Positions 37,101-48,170 of a stretch of 64,000 nucleotides of DNA are shown piece by piece. Each line of letters begins with the position of its first letter. The first letter of the stretch is position 1. Origin of the DNA: Malaya genurostris (taxonomy: Eukaryota; Arthropoda; Insecta; Diptera; Culicidae); contig NC_080571.1 of assembly GCF_030247185.1 (NCBI RefSeq), positions 211,354,880 to 211,418,879 on the forward strand, given 5' to 3'. A program made the translations under genes and the position numbers. Under the pieces are notes generated by a model that had not been told where the DNA came from, ran no database searches, and worked only from the letters and a program-made list of their open reading frames with translations.

Positions 37101-38900
37101 TGTACGCGCAGAGAAATTGAGTGTGTTTAAAACAGCCAGAAAATTTTCGAATTTATGTTCATTTCTAGCTAGATTATGATTGCTACAAACCAATTTTTCC
37201 TTTCAACATCAACAATGATCTCTGTTTGATTTGAATCAAAATTTTGGTCTAACCAAACGAAAAATATATTTGTTCCAGCTGAGTTTATTATTGAAATAAA
37301 CCAACTATTTACTACATGTCAACTAAAGTTGAGTTAATGTTATCGGCAATGTCCTTGTTGATTCAATCCTGCTATATCTTTATATTAAGAAAAAAAAGGT
37401 TCAATTTAATGATACAATTATGTTTACTGTTTTAGTGAGCCGTAATAGTTTTATTTTTTATAAACCATAGCCATTTTTTCCTGTGCGAATAAACCAAGGC
37501 ATTTTGTCTGCCGCGGATAAAGTTTGTTCCCGTTTCTTAAGTAAAATTTTGTCGGCTACTTCCATTCACTAGGGGGTTTTCAACAATTCAAGAGTATTTA
37601 TAGATAATTAGGAATATTTTTGAAAATTGCATCACACATTTTTTATACAAAAATATTTGAAGCAGGATCTCTCTCTTGACTGGACTGATGGAGCACCGAA
37701 TTGTTGAATGCTAGAAAAAGTTTTAAAAACAGGGCTTGATTATGGTATGTGAACATTTCGATCGTTCAAGGATAAAACTGCTAAATAAATTTGAAAATAG
37801 AAATAATTGCTTTTTAGGGATTTTAAATCGCATATAATTCAAAATAAAAGTAGTTTCAAAAATTACTTTGTAAATTAGTTTGAAAGAAATCATGTTATTC
37901 GTAATACAAACAAAAATGTATGACTATAACAAACAAAAGCGTTTGTTGAAATAACTAAATTTAAGGCATTTTTTTCAACTAAAAATTTAATGTAAATTTT
38001 AAACGCTACAACTATTAACTTTATCTGAAGTTCGTTCATTTATAACCAATTTTTCAAATTGAATTTACTGTGAAATTGTTTGTCAAGAATTTGACAAGAA
38101 CGCACAAGTAAAATATTTGTTATTTCTATCAAAATATTGATTGAAACAAATTAAGCCACTTAAAAATATGATTCACATGTTTTATAATTTCAAGCACTAA
38201 TATTTGTTATATCAAACCAGATTTCCTTTTGTCACTATTTTAATAAAAAAAATTGTTGCCTGAAACCTAAATTTAGATATTGTTAAAATATTTTTCTCTG
38301 CGTGTAAGAGTAAAAGCAACAACAAACTGTTCCTGCAAACTGGACGATTTTTTCGCGTAATATGCCGTTCAACGAGTGTTCAACGACCAACAAAATATAA
38401 TCGCTTGCTGAGTGGAATCTCAGATCAAGAACTTATTTTTCTTATTTTGATGTTTCTTGTTAAGTTTGTCCGCTTCTATCGCAAATTGTTTAAAACTCTG
38501 TCTGCCGATTTGCCAATTTGAAGTATGACTGCCGATTTGGCAGCACTTGCAAAAAGTGTCAACTCTACACGAATAGTGCCTCTGCATTCCATTTCAATGT
38601 AAATGTGCCACAAGATTTCGCAAGGCTCACAGAAAATTGAATTATCTACCAGTTGATTCCTTAAAACTTAATTTTGAGTTTCTTTGTTTTTTATTTTGCA
38701 TTCGCTTTTCCCATTGTTGTCAAAATACAGAAAGTAAAACCACTTAGCAGTGAGAGTTTCGTTCAATAAGCTAAAATTTAGTGAAACGCATTCAACCTGA
38801 AATTAAGTGAATGTATCTCAATCTTTGATTAAATATAACTTAATAACCCTCCTTTTGGTATATTTTGTAAGTGCCTTATGAAAACTATTTAGAGTCGCTC
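37101..38900. other. intergenic, nothing recognised
   Basis: 1.8 kb of AT-rich DNA with no gene, long repeat or RNA gene that I can identify. Confidence 0.5.
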
Positions 38901-38904
38901 TTAA

Positions 38905-40074
38905 CCGTTGTGCACTCGAAAAAAAAAACACCTTTAACCACCCGAATGGGTACCCGGGTACCCATTTTTTTAAATCGCTGTAAGTTGAGCATTTTTCAAC
39001 CGATTGAAGTAATTTTAGCACTGTTGGATTCAGGAACTTAAGCTCTTTGGGATTGGTACCCATAAAGATGGACATGGTGCTCCTGGTTCCCAGGAACCCG
39101 GATATCCTAAATGAGTTCCGACATCGAGGCATTTATACACGGATTTCACGTATTTTTGTAATCTTATCTAAGAATTGCTATATGAAATCAAGTGCTATGC
39201 TGAGTTGTTATGTTTATATATTTCAGGGGGCATCCGTTATGTACGTAACATAAAATTTTGAATTATTCTACCACTCCTTTCCCCCTTTGTCGAGCATTTC
39301 TCAATCTTTTCACCATGTATTGTCACGTATTTTTGAAACCTCTCCCCCCTAAACGCGTGACGTACTTTATGTATGTTCCCTTATATACTTCACTTTCTTA
39401 TCTTCAGTTTGAAAATTATTATGTACTTCAGGCCTATTGCGAGGAGCACGCAATACAATTTTTAATTCTGGCAACAAACATTTCGAAACATCACGAAGTT
39501 ACTTCCCAAACAGTTTCGTTCTCATTTATATTTCCTTTTTTTCGTTCTATGAGAGTAAGTCCAGAATAGGCCAACTACCCTTTAGATGACGTCATTTTTC
39601 TACAAAAGGTTCATTTTGGTACGGCCTTTCTCAAATAGCTGGTTTGGAAAAGTTTCAAATTAGTAAATGACATTTATGGTGGAAAACACAAGTGTCGGAA
39701 CATTCTACGGAAATCCGGATTAACGGGAACCAGAAGAACCTACTACAGCAATATACACGGCCATCGAAAAGTGGATAAATTTCTGAATTTACCCGTACTG
39801 AAAAAATTCAAATCGGATGGAATTTGCCTTAGTTACAAGCATTTTTATTTGTGGGTACCCGGGTACCCATTCGGGTGTTTACGTAATAAAAAAAATTTGA
39901 GCCCCCCCATTCGACCCCCCTTACTGTAAAATGAAAAGTCAAAGCATGAGAAGTTATGGTCCAACTAGTTCTTGGAATTGACCGAATTGCAGAATCTTAG
40001 TTTAAACCTAACTCAGAAATTTCTTATTTTGAAATTCGAAAAGGTACCCGGGTACCCATTCGAGTGCATAAGGG
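38905..40074. mobile_element. piggyBac-type non-autonomous element (1170 bp)
   Basis: Flanked by TTAA on both sides (38901-38904, 40075-40078) with inverted ends ccgttgtgcactcgaa and ttcgagtgcataaggg. TTAA targets and CC-tipped ends are the piggyBac hallmark. No transposase. It holds three copies of the palindrome ggtacccgggtacc (about 38949, 39856 and 40042), two of them with 'cccgaatgg' in opposite orientation. Confidence 0.82.
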
Positions 40075-40078
40075 TTAA

Positions 40079-40736
40079 AATAGGTTACTGAACGGAATTC
40101 CGAAATTTTGTGGTTATGTCTTAAAATTTACCTCCTATCACTTTTCTTTTGTCAGAACCAAGATTATGTTAGCGTGAATAAAAGTTCCGGTTTCACAATG
40201 AACGAAAGTGTAACCAAATATGCGATGTTCAGATGAATTACAGCTTTTATCAATGTTAGTCACCACGGTTTGTTCAAATTTCAAAATGTTATTTGTTAAT
40301 ATAATAAGAAAAAAATTTCTTCTTCGAATCAACAGTTTGGGTGAAAGAACCGGAAATATTACTGATTAATTGTATTGATTTTAGGTCTCCATATAAATCA
40401 TTAGAAAAATCACAACCCTTATCAGTCTTTCGATTCAAATAATGAAACGCACCAGAAAATGCACCAGATAAAAATTAGAAATTCGCAGTTAGTAAATATT
40501 TCCACATATAGTGGCGCTACAATTGCTTGAGGGCGATCTGTCAAATTCTGTTGGTCTGATTGGTCTGACAATTCACACTACTTTATCAGCTGAGTTGAAA
40601 ATATTTGTTCACGTCATATTTCTCTTTAAAATTGATTAAAATTGCGAATTTATCAGTAATTATACGATTGTATATCAGTTTTGCAGTTTGAATAATTCCC
40701 CTAGAACACGTACTAGGTATAACTGGTGGATTCAAA
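40079..40736. promoter_or_regulatory. Hrs upstream region
   Basis: About 660 bp between the piggyBac-type element and the Hrs start. It should hold the Hrs promoter and 5' UTR. No TATA box or other named site is clear. Confidence 0.4.
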
Positions 40737-40770
40737 ATGTTTCGTACGTCGAATTTTGATAAAAGTCTGG
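40737..40770 (+). CDS. Hrs: Hrs exon 1
   Basis: ATG at 40737; reads MFRTSNFDKSL plus one base; donor gtaggt at 40771. The start matches the MFR...FDK opening of insect Hrs. Confidence 0.93.
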
Positions 40771-43700
40771 GTAGGTAATCGATCGGAAGGTTTTTGTTTT
40801 GCTTTGTTGCCATTGATTTGCACTTCCGCGTAGACAATTTGAAAAATAAGGGATTATATTATTTTACAGAGAGTGCTACCAGCAACTTGATTCTGGAACC
40901 GGATTGGCAATCCATAATGGTCATTTGCGATGCCATTCGTCAGGGTGATGCAACGTGAGTATCTCGTAATTTTATATGAACAATCGGAAACATGATTCAT
41001 TAATTTACTCTGTTTGTTCATCCATCGTTCGACAGACCCAAATATGCGGTACAGCAGATCAAGAAAAAGCTGTTCTCGCCGAATCCACATACGGCGCACT
41101 ACGCACTGCTGGTGCTGGAAAGTGTAGTGAAAAACTGCGGTTCGCCAGTTCACGACGAGATCTCCAACAAGGCCAATTGTGAGATGTTTCAAAATCTTGT
41201 AAACAATACGCAACATGAAGAAGTGCGCAATAAAATGCTGGAACTGATTCAGGCATGGGCTTTTGCTTTTCGGTCTACCTACAAGTACCGGTCAATTCGG
41301 GTAAGGTATTTTTTTTCCTGTATGCTCATTTCAAAATCAAACTGTCCACCCGTAAATGTACACAAAACATCAATATTCTTATCATTCGCTATTCTAGCAC
41401 TAACTGATTAGAGTTTATGATAATGCATGTATTGACATCTGTTTGCTTACCGTGTTGGAAACACAAATGTTGGTTGGATGGTTGAAATCCAAATTTATTA
41501 AGTTGAATTTCCTGAAGTTGCTTGAAAATGTTTTATTAAAGTTATTCAAATATATAAAATTTCTACCAAAGTAGAAATAGGTAATCGCCTCGAATCTTAA
41601 TTTCGTTCGAATCGGATTATTTCGATCGAATGCATTGCGTATCTCGATCTAGTTCCAGTTTTTCCTACAAAAATATTACTCGATCGAATTACCGAATGCA
41701 AATTTTCATCGGAGTGCAGAATAGGGTCGAATACATCCTGCGGAAACAATAAACCCTTACGGGTAGATACTCGAGAATCTAATGTCAAGAATAGATTTAC
41801 TCGACCTAAGAGTTTGTTAGGTGCGTGGAAATTCGTAAATAAATAAATAATTTTTACAATTATTACTGATAATTTACCGGCATAATTTGAAAGTGAATAC
41901 CCTAATAACCTTCTAAAACGCATTATTTGTTTTGTCATGATGTATCGTTTCGCGATAAATCCAAATTCACACTATATTAGCAACATTCACGACTACCCCA
42001 TACTCTTTAAAACACTCTTACTCTGATCATTCTTGAAGTGTCATGTTTGATGGTAATTCCTCAAATTGTGGCGGAGTTATGATGGAACACTAAATCTATT
42101 TATCGATAGATAGTTTCCTTTTGTCCTGGTTGCACTGCTAGATGATAATTTAATTAAAAGTCTGAAACGGTTGTTGCCTTAGGAGTGAAATAAGCTAGTA
42201 TTAATTGGTCCGTTGAGGATGACGGTTCTAGCTTGAAATCACAATGCGCGAGTAATTTTCAGTTATAATTAGATTAGCTGGTGAATCATATTTTCAGACA
42301 AGAAGGTGTTTTTTTGTAATCTTATCATTATGGGGGTACTTTATAAGCAATGATAATAAAGAAACAACAAATAATACGTTTTGTTTCTTCCGCAGGATAC
42401 CATGAACATTTTGAAAAGCGAAGGCCACAAATTTCCCGAGTTGAAAGAAGCGGATGCTATGTTCACGTCGGAGAACGCACCGGATTGGGCTGACGGAGAC
42501 GTGTGTCACCGTTGCCGAGTGCAGTTTACGTTTACGCAACGTAAACATCATTGTCGTCACTGTGGACAGGTGTTCTGCCAGCAATGTTCTTCCAAAACGA
42601 GCACTATTCCCAAGTTTGGTATCGAAAAAGACGTACGTGTATGCGATGGATGTCATGCTCACCTGCAGCGTCCGACGGCAACTTTGACTAAAAAACCAAC
42701 CGAGGAAGAAGATCTACCGGCTGAGTATTTAAGTAGTTCATTGGCACAACAAGCCCAAGCTCCGGCGCGTAAAACTGAAGAAGAATTACGAGAGGAAGAA
42801 GAGTTGCAGCTTGCCCTCGCTTTGAGTCAATCAGAAGCGGAAACTAAAAAGACAACACTGCCGAGAAGAACGTTTCATAAATCACCGAGCCCGGAACCAG
42901 TGAAGATCCAACGAAGTCCTAGTCCGGTTGAAGAGATTCCCTCGGATCCAGAGTTGGCACGGTATTTGAACAGAAATTACTGGGAACAGCGACAGGCAGC
43001 CGATTCGCCGGCGTCGCCATCAGCACCGAGTCCCATGCCAAGTCCAATGCCCATTACGAACAGCTTACTGCTGTCCAAGGTTGGGGGCGATGATGCCGAG
43101 ATTAATGAATTTTCACATATGATGAAAACACAGGTGGAGATTTTTGTCAATCGTATGAAATCCAATTCAAGCCGTGGACGCAGCATTTCGACTGATAGTT
43201 CGGTGCAAACATTGTTCATGAATTTGACTTCACTCCACTCGCGTTTGTTAACTCACATCAAAGACATGGACGACAAGCGCATGTGGTACGAACACTTGCA
43301 GGACAAGCTAACTCAGATTAAAGATTCTCGTGCAGCGTTGGATGTGCTGAGACAAGAACATCAGGAAAAATTGCGCCGAATTGCAGAAGAACAGGAACGT
43401 CAGAAGCAGATGCAGATGGCCCAGAAGTTGGAAATTATGCGGAAGAAAAAACAAGAATATTTGCAATACCAACGTCAGTTAGCTTTGCAGCGAATCCAGG
43501 AGCAGGAACGAGAGATGCAGATGCGTCAAGAACAACAAAAGGCTCAGTATAGGATGGGAACAGCTTTTCCTTTTATGACTCCAACTACTCAAGGGCAACC
43601 TCAAGGTTCGCCATCGCATGTTGGCGTTGGAGCGTATCCTGGTTATGGCTACCAACAGATGCCAGGAAGTGGTGCTCTGGGTCACTATGGTTCCCCAGGA

Positions 43701-44062
43701 ATGCAAGCACAAATGGGTCAACCGTTGTTCTCTCCACCTCATGGACCACCAGCAGCCATTGGCAGTCAGTACATGGGTCCTGGTATGCCTCAAGGTCCTT
43801 CGGCAGCTGAAAATGTTCCTAATGCTGCTGCTCAGCAACAACCAGTTGGTCCGCCTGGATCTGGACCACAGCAGCAAGGTCCACCCGGTGCGATGATACC
43901 GCCTCCCGGAATGAATATGATGCCAGGCCAAGGTGCACCAATGATGGCTCCTCCGCCTCAACAAGGGCACCCAATGAATCAAGGTACTTTACCACCAGGA
44001 GCTCAAATACCACCACCACAAGTAGTTCCAGAGGCACAACAACAGCCAGTTCCTCAGCAACC

Positions 44063-44093
<31 letters not shown>

Positions 44094-44246
44094 CAACCAC
44101 AACAGCAGCAGCATCAACCACAAGGAACCAATGGACCTACACCTGCTACACCCCCGGTGGCACCGGTTACAGTATCTGTTCCTGCTCCTGCTCCTGTATC
44201 AACTGCTCCCGAACCGGCAACTGCAGAATTGATTAGTTTTGATTGA
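40737..44246 (+). CDS. Hrs: Hrs (hepatocyte growth factor-regulated tyrosine kinase substrate), ESCRT-0
   Basis: ESCRT-0 subunit that binds ubiquitinated cargo and PI3P on early endosomes and passes receptors to the ESCRT pathway. Four exons (40737-40770, 40870-40954, 41036-41300, 42396-44246) join in frame to 744 codons, close to the family's usual length. Order: VHS domain (about residues 1-135, starts MFRTSNFDKSLESATSNLIL), FYVE zinc finger (WADG...CHRC...RKHHCRHCG...RVCDGC, about 155-220), UIM (EEELQLALALSQSE), coiled coil rich in Gln/Glu/Arg (residues about 360-470), long Pro/Gln/Gly tail with a polyQ tract, and a terminal clathrin box LISFD. The first ATG begins the family's MFR start. 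This is the best-supported gene in the window. Confidence 0.98.
40870..40954 (+). CDS. Hrs: Hrs exon 2 (VHS domain)
   Basis: Acceptor tttacag ends at 40869; donor gtgagt at 40955. Reads ESATSNLILEPDWQSIMVIC then DAIRQGDA, the first helices of the VHS domain. Confidence 0.95.
41036..41300 (+). CDS. Hrs: Hrs exon 3 (VHS domain)
   Basis: Acceptor cgacag ends at 41035; donor gtaagg at 41301. Reads PKYAVQQIKKKLFSPNPHTA..., LLVLESVVKNCGSPVHDEI, then QAWAFAFRSTYKYRSIR. These are the core VHS helices; 'LE..VKNCG..VH.E' is diagnostic. Confidence 0.97.
41301..42395. other. Hrs intron 3
   Basis: 1095-bp intron with regular gtaagg and cgcag borders. No gene or named repeat found in it. Confidence 0.85.
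42396..44246 (+). CDS. Hrs: Hrs exon 4 (FYVE, UIM, coiled coil, tail)
   Basis: Acceptor tccgcag ends at 42395. In phase from DTMNILKSEGHKFPEL. The FYVE finger has the PI3P-binding RKHHCRHCG signature and eight zinc ligands. The reading frame continues without a break through the UIM, coiled coil and low-complexity tail to TGA at 44244-44246. A CAG/CAA-rich tract at about 44060-44115 codes for polyglutamine. The ORF also has a nearby upstream in-frame ATG, which splicing bypasses. Confidence 0.97.
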
Positions 44247-44488
44247 GCTTCTTGAAACTCAGATAATGATCTGATGGACAGTTTTGGTATGAATGCTATC
44301 GTCTAACTATTCACAAACGTTTACTTTTAACATTATGGCTACTACAAACCATCTTTTCGGTACTAAAATGTTTAAAGCATAACTAACGATTCATATATCT
44401 ATTCCAGGTTACAGTTCGAGGTATTTTGTAGGGGAAGAGATTAACCAATGTATGAATAATATATTATTGTACTGCACATCATATTCTC

Positions 44489-44494
44489 AATAAA
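44489..44494 (+). terminator. polyadenylation signal of Hrs
   Basis: AATAAA 243 bases after the Hrs stop. The mobile-element cluster begins about 45 bases further on. Confidence 0.65.
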
Positions 44495-44540
44495 TTTAAA
44501 CACATGATAATTATCTGTTGTCAACTGTTGTTTTAGTACT

Positions 44541-44752
44541 TACATGTATAAAGGTTGGAGTTTGGTGAGTAATTCCGATTCGTATTTTTTAGTATGATGT
44601 CTGTGGGACTGTAGAGAAGTCAACCTCCACGACATCGTCACCGTCTATCAATATTCATGGTGGGAGGTGTAGTGTTTATATTTTAGAGCCTCTTTCTCTC
44701 ATGTATTTTGTTTTCGATGCATTTATAGCCAGTCCGGTATTGGTCTGCTCAC
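44541..44752 (-). mobile_element. RTE-like LINE 3' fragment (short copy)
   Basis: About 205 bp nearly identical to 46623-46815, from acatgtat...aaggttggag to gccagtccggta. In the longer copy it is the 3' end of a minus-strand RTE-type coding region. The LOA/R1-like LINE starts right after it. Confidence 0.8.
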
Positions 44753-46622
44753 ATTGATTTCAGGATTAAAAGAGCTTGCATGGCTTTCGGCCAATGCAGA
44801 CGAGCTTTTGGAAAATCATGGGGACTCAAACCCAGATATATTCATTGGATCTACACAACTATTGTTAGACCAATTTTAGCATATGGATGTCTTGTATGGT
44901 GGCAGAAAGGAGAATTCGCGACAGTTCAGTCAAAGCTAAATCATCTCCAAAAGATGGTCCTAATGGCGATGACAGGAGCATTCACGACAACTCCTACTGC
45001 TGCTCTAGAGGCGCTACTGTGCATTAAACCACTACATGTGTTCCTAAAACAAGAAGCATTATCTTGTGCATACCGTCTTAAGGTTACAGGGCTTTGGAAC
45101 AGTAACCCATTAGATTATGCTGCCAGCCACACTCGCTTGTGGTCTCAAATGGTTACGTGGGATGCGTATTTACTCGCTCCTAGTGACCTAACTCTCACAT
45201 GCAGTTTTCCTTTCAAAACATTCAATGTGAGCTATCCTCTTCGTGAGGAATGGTTGTCTGGTTGTCTGGAACGACAACTTGATGAACACATAGTTTGTTA
45301 TACGGACGGTTCTCTGTTGAATGGTCGTGCTGGTGCTGGTGTCTACTGTCGTGAAATGAGGCTGGAACAGTCTCATTCACTTGGTAGATACTGTACTGTG
45401 TTGCAAGCAGAAATCTACGCGATTCTGTGTGGAGTACAATCGGCACTTCAGCAGAAGATCTGTGGTAAACGAATTTATTTTTGTTCCGACAGTCAGGCAG
45501 CCTTAAAAGCACTCAGTTCGAATGACTCACGGTCGAATCTAGTGATCGCATGTCGAACTCAAATTGAAGACCTCAGCATTTCGAATGCTGTTTACTTCTT
45601 ATGGGTACCCGGCCATTCTGGTATTACTGGAAATGAATGGGCTGATGAGTTGGCTAGAGCTGGTGCAACGAATGATTTCGTTGGTCCTGAACCAGCTTTA
45701 CCACTTTCAACTAGTTGGATAAAGCACAAGATTCGTTCTTGGGCTGCATCCAAACATGCCAGCTACTGGCGCAGCTTGCAAACTTGCGCTCAGACAAAAG
45801 CATTTCTACCAAATTTAAATCTGAAAATGTCAAAGTGTCTACTGCATTTCTCCAAGCATCATTGCAGTATTCTGGTCAGAGCTCTGACTGGACATTGCAA
45901 ACTCAATTATCACATGGCTACTATTCAACGTGCTGAGTATTATTCGTGTGATTTGTGTGAATGCGATTACGGTACTTCATATCATCTGATATGTAACTGT
46001 CCCGCATTGACGCAGCTACGTATCCGGGTTTTTGGTTCTCCATACATGGTTGAGTCTGTGTATGCGGAGCTAAAATTGAAGGATATTCTCTCGTTTCTCA
46101 CCCAATGTGGTAAGGAGCTATAGTCGAAAGGGTTCATCGTTCTTCCTGGAGTGAATGAATCCCTTCTGTATTCACCTTAAATAGGGTTTAGCAGATTGTT
46201 TGGCATCCTTAAGGGGGTACCGAATTTACGTCTGCTCGTACATACTGCGAATCGTTTTGCATTCTTCCGGGAGTGCAGAATGGTGTCGCTTTTGTAAGAT
46301 CTCCTCTCGAGGGTTGGAGGTTTTATTAACAGCAGACTGTTCGGGACCTCGTAGAGGTTCAGAATTTACTTCTGCTTCCACTAAATGTGATCCTCAGCAG
46401 ATTGTTCAGCATCCCTTAGGGGTGTAGAATTTACTTCTGCTTTTATGTGTTTTTGTGTCGTCAATTTTTCCCATCCTCCTAGTCCAACCCTTACCATTTC
46501 CTTTCAATCCTTCCCTCTTATATATCGGGAAAATGATGCTAAAAACAGATTGATGGCAAGGCACAAATCTCCAAATATCAAGGGGAACGTGCCATTTGAG
46601 CCAATTTGTTCTGATTCCTGAT
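44753..46622 (+). mobile_element. LOA/R1-like non-LTR retrotransposon, 5' truncated
   Basis: Holds the last part of an ORF2 (44780-46123) and a 3' UTR with about three imperfect repeats of an about 80-bp unit (cagattgtt...gcatcc...agaatttacttctgctt) between 46190 and 46445. It lies between two direct copies of an RTE 3' fragment. No poly(A) tail is evident. Clade by RNase H presence and protein likeness. Confidence 0.85.
44780..46123 (+). CDS. LOA/R1-like LINE ORF2, RT thumb plus RNase H (partial)
   Basis: 447 codons open. N-terminal part resembles the region after the RT palm (HWIYTTIVRPILAYGCLVWW). RNase H motifs: CYTDGSLLNGRAGAGVYCRE, QAEIYAILCGV, CSDSQAALKAL, PGHSGITGNEWADELARAGA. C-terminal Cys/His motif CDLCECDYGTSYHLICNCP. 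Endonuclease and RT palm are missing, so it cannot move on its own. The open frame suggests a young insertion. Confidence 0.9.
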   Translation: MAFGQCRRAFGKSWGLKPRYIHWIYTTIVRPILAYGCLVWWQKGEFATVQSKLNHLQKMVLMAMTGAFTTTPTAALEALLCIKPLHVFLKQEALSCAYRLKVTGLWNSNPLDYAASHTRLWSQMVTWDAYLLAPSDLTLTCSFPFKTFNVSYPLREEWLSGCLERQLDEHIVCYTDGSLLNGRAGAGVYCREMRLEQSHSLGRYCTVLQAEIYAILCGVQSALQQKICGKRIYFCSDSQAALKALSSNDSRSNLVIACRTQIEDLSISNAVYFLWVPGHSGITGNEWADELARAGATNDFVGPEPALPLSTSWIKHKIRSWAASKHASYWRSLQTCAQTKAFLPNLNLKMSKCLLHFSKHHCSILVRALTGHCKLNYHMATIQRAEYYSCDLCECDYGTSYHLICNCPALTQLRIRVFGSPYMVESVYAELKLKDILSFLTQCGKEL

Positions 46623-47154
46623 ACATGTATTAAGGTTGGAGTTTGGTGAGTAATTCCGATTCGTATTTTCTATTATGTCTGTGGGACTGTGGAGAAGTCA
46701 ACCTCCACGACATATTCACCGTCTATCAATATTCATGGTGGGAGGTGTAGTGTTTATATTTTAGAGCCTCTTTCTCTCATGTATTTTGTTTTCGATGCAT
46801 TTATAGCCAGTCCGGTACGTCTAGTTTGGGCTTTCAGTCCGATGTATGTTACCATCATCTTCTCAAAATTACGTGTCACAAAATCGTCATTAGCGAAGCG
46901 AAAAAGCTGCACATACTTTCGGAAGATCGTATCACTCGTGTCGATCCTCGCTCTTCGAATCATACCTTTCAAAGCAATATTGAACAAGAGACAAGCGAGT
47001 CCACACATTGCCGTAGCCCTCTCCGTGATTCGAAGGGACTCGAGAGCGTCCCAGATACTCGGACGTAACACATCGCTCTATCCATCGTAACTTTGTCCAA
47101 CCGCTTCAGTTTGCCCGGAAATCATACACGTGCACAATCTACTATAGCTTGGTA

Positions 47155-47435
47155 CAGGCCCGTGCGCAGGATTCATTAAAGGGGGGGGGGGGGGGGGGGT
47201 TCAAGGGAGGGGTCAAAAGGGGGTGGCGGAGGTTCAAGGTAGGAAGGGGATTCAAGCGAGGGAGGGGGGTTCAAAAGGTGTGGAAGGTGCAAAACTTTGA
47301 AAGAAAGGTCAAGTTATTTGCACTTTTACATAAAAATACTCTATTGTTTATGGATCTTACTGTTGAAAAATCTTCCATGGGAGGGGGGGGAACGGTTAAA
47401 ACCCACAAACCCCCTCCCCCCTGCGCACAGGCCTG
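47155..47435. mobile_element. hAT-type MITE (281 bp), G-rich
   Basis: Inverted ends caggcccgtgcgcagg / cctgcgcacaggcctg and an 8-bp flank gcttggta / gctgggta (47147-47154, 47436-47443; 7 of 8). Contains a G-run of 18 (47182-47199) and many G4-rich stretches. It sits inside the RTE fragment. Confidence 0.88.
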
Positions 47436-47522
47436 GCTGGGTACGTTTTATCCACAACACTTCTGAAGTACTTGTCTAATCGCGAATATCTGTTCCGTAG
47501 TGGCTCTAGTAAATCCCGCTTG

Positions 47523-47672
47523 AGGGGACGGGTATAGCGTGATGGGTAAGTCGATGCCCTTTCACGCAGCCCACCTGGGTTCGATTCCCAACCCCGCACA
47601 TAGGGTCAGAAAATTTTTCTGGCCCGAAGAGGCGAATGACCTTAAGGTTAAAACCTCTATAATCGAAAAAAA
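47523..47672 (+). mobile_element. tRNA-derived SINE (family 1, copy 2)
   Basis: Perfect 12-bp target duplication aaatcccgcttg (47511-47522, 47673-47684). Box A-like tatagcgtgatgggtaag, box B gggttcgattccc, body ending aaacctctataatcg and an A tail. Inserted in the RTE reading frame. Confidence 0.95.
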
Positions 47673-48170
47673 AAATCCCGCTTGGTACGGCCCAACGAAT
47701 TCCTGATAAATAAATAAACGACGGCAAAGGATTTGGGAGAGTACCTTGTAGGCGGCGTTTACCAAGCTGATTGCGCGGTAGATGCAACAGATAGGACAAA
47801 CCACTTCTTCCGTCCATTCCTGAGGTAGAATCTCCTCCTCTTAAATCTAAGAAATCCGATACAGTTCTCTAACCAGGCCTTTCCTCCATGTTTGAGCAGA
47901 TCGCCTGGCAATTGGTCATTGTCCGCGATTTTGTTGTTCCTCGGCCTACTGATCTCCGATAGATAAGGTGCTGGGAATCTGTCGTCCACCCAGATTGATG
48001 TCTGTGCCGTTCTCTGTATCTTGTGTTTCGCCATTCAGATGCTTCCACCTGTCGATCACGACACATTCGTTGTGAAAGGGTTATCGCAGGTATCTCTACA
48101 CGTTTCGATCTGTGACGTGTGGCATCTACGTGAGTGGTTCGCCTTCTCATAGAACTTCTGATTATCATTT

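Larger units (their letters stand above)
46623..48170 (-). mobile_element. RTE-type non-LTR retrotransposon fragment, with two insertions
   Basis: The minus strand from 48170 down: PGDLLKHGGKA, EEVVCPICCIYRAISLVNAA, YKVLSQIL, FVGPYQAGF, then after the insertions CLLFNIALKGMIRRARIDTS and FRFANDDFV in place of the usual FADD box, KMMVTYIGLKAQTRRTGLAI. Several frame breaks. It is interrupted by a hAT MITE (47155-47435) and a SINE (47523-47672). RTE clade by these phrases. Confidence 0.88.

Noticed and set aside
38818..39132. 104-codon ORF
   Set aside because: Crosses the border of the piggyBac-type element, so it cannot be an old gene.
43479..43982. 167-codon antisense ORF in Hrs
   Set aside because: Shadow of the low-complexity Hrs exon.
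44541..46815. LTR retrotransposon suggested by direct repeats
   Set aside because: The repeats are RTE coding/3' sequence, lack TG...CA ends, and enclose a LINE, not gag-pol.
47523..47600. tRNA gene
   Set aside because: Boxes A and B are present but there is no closed acceptor stem, and it has a SINE body, A tail and target duplication. Same for 17463, 31018 and 51706.
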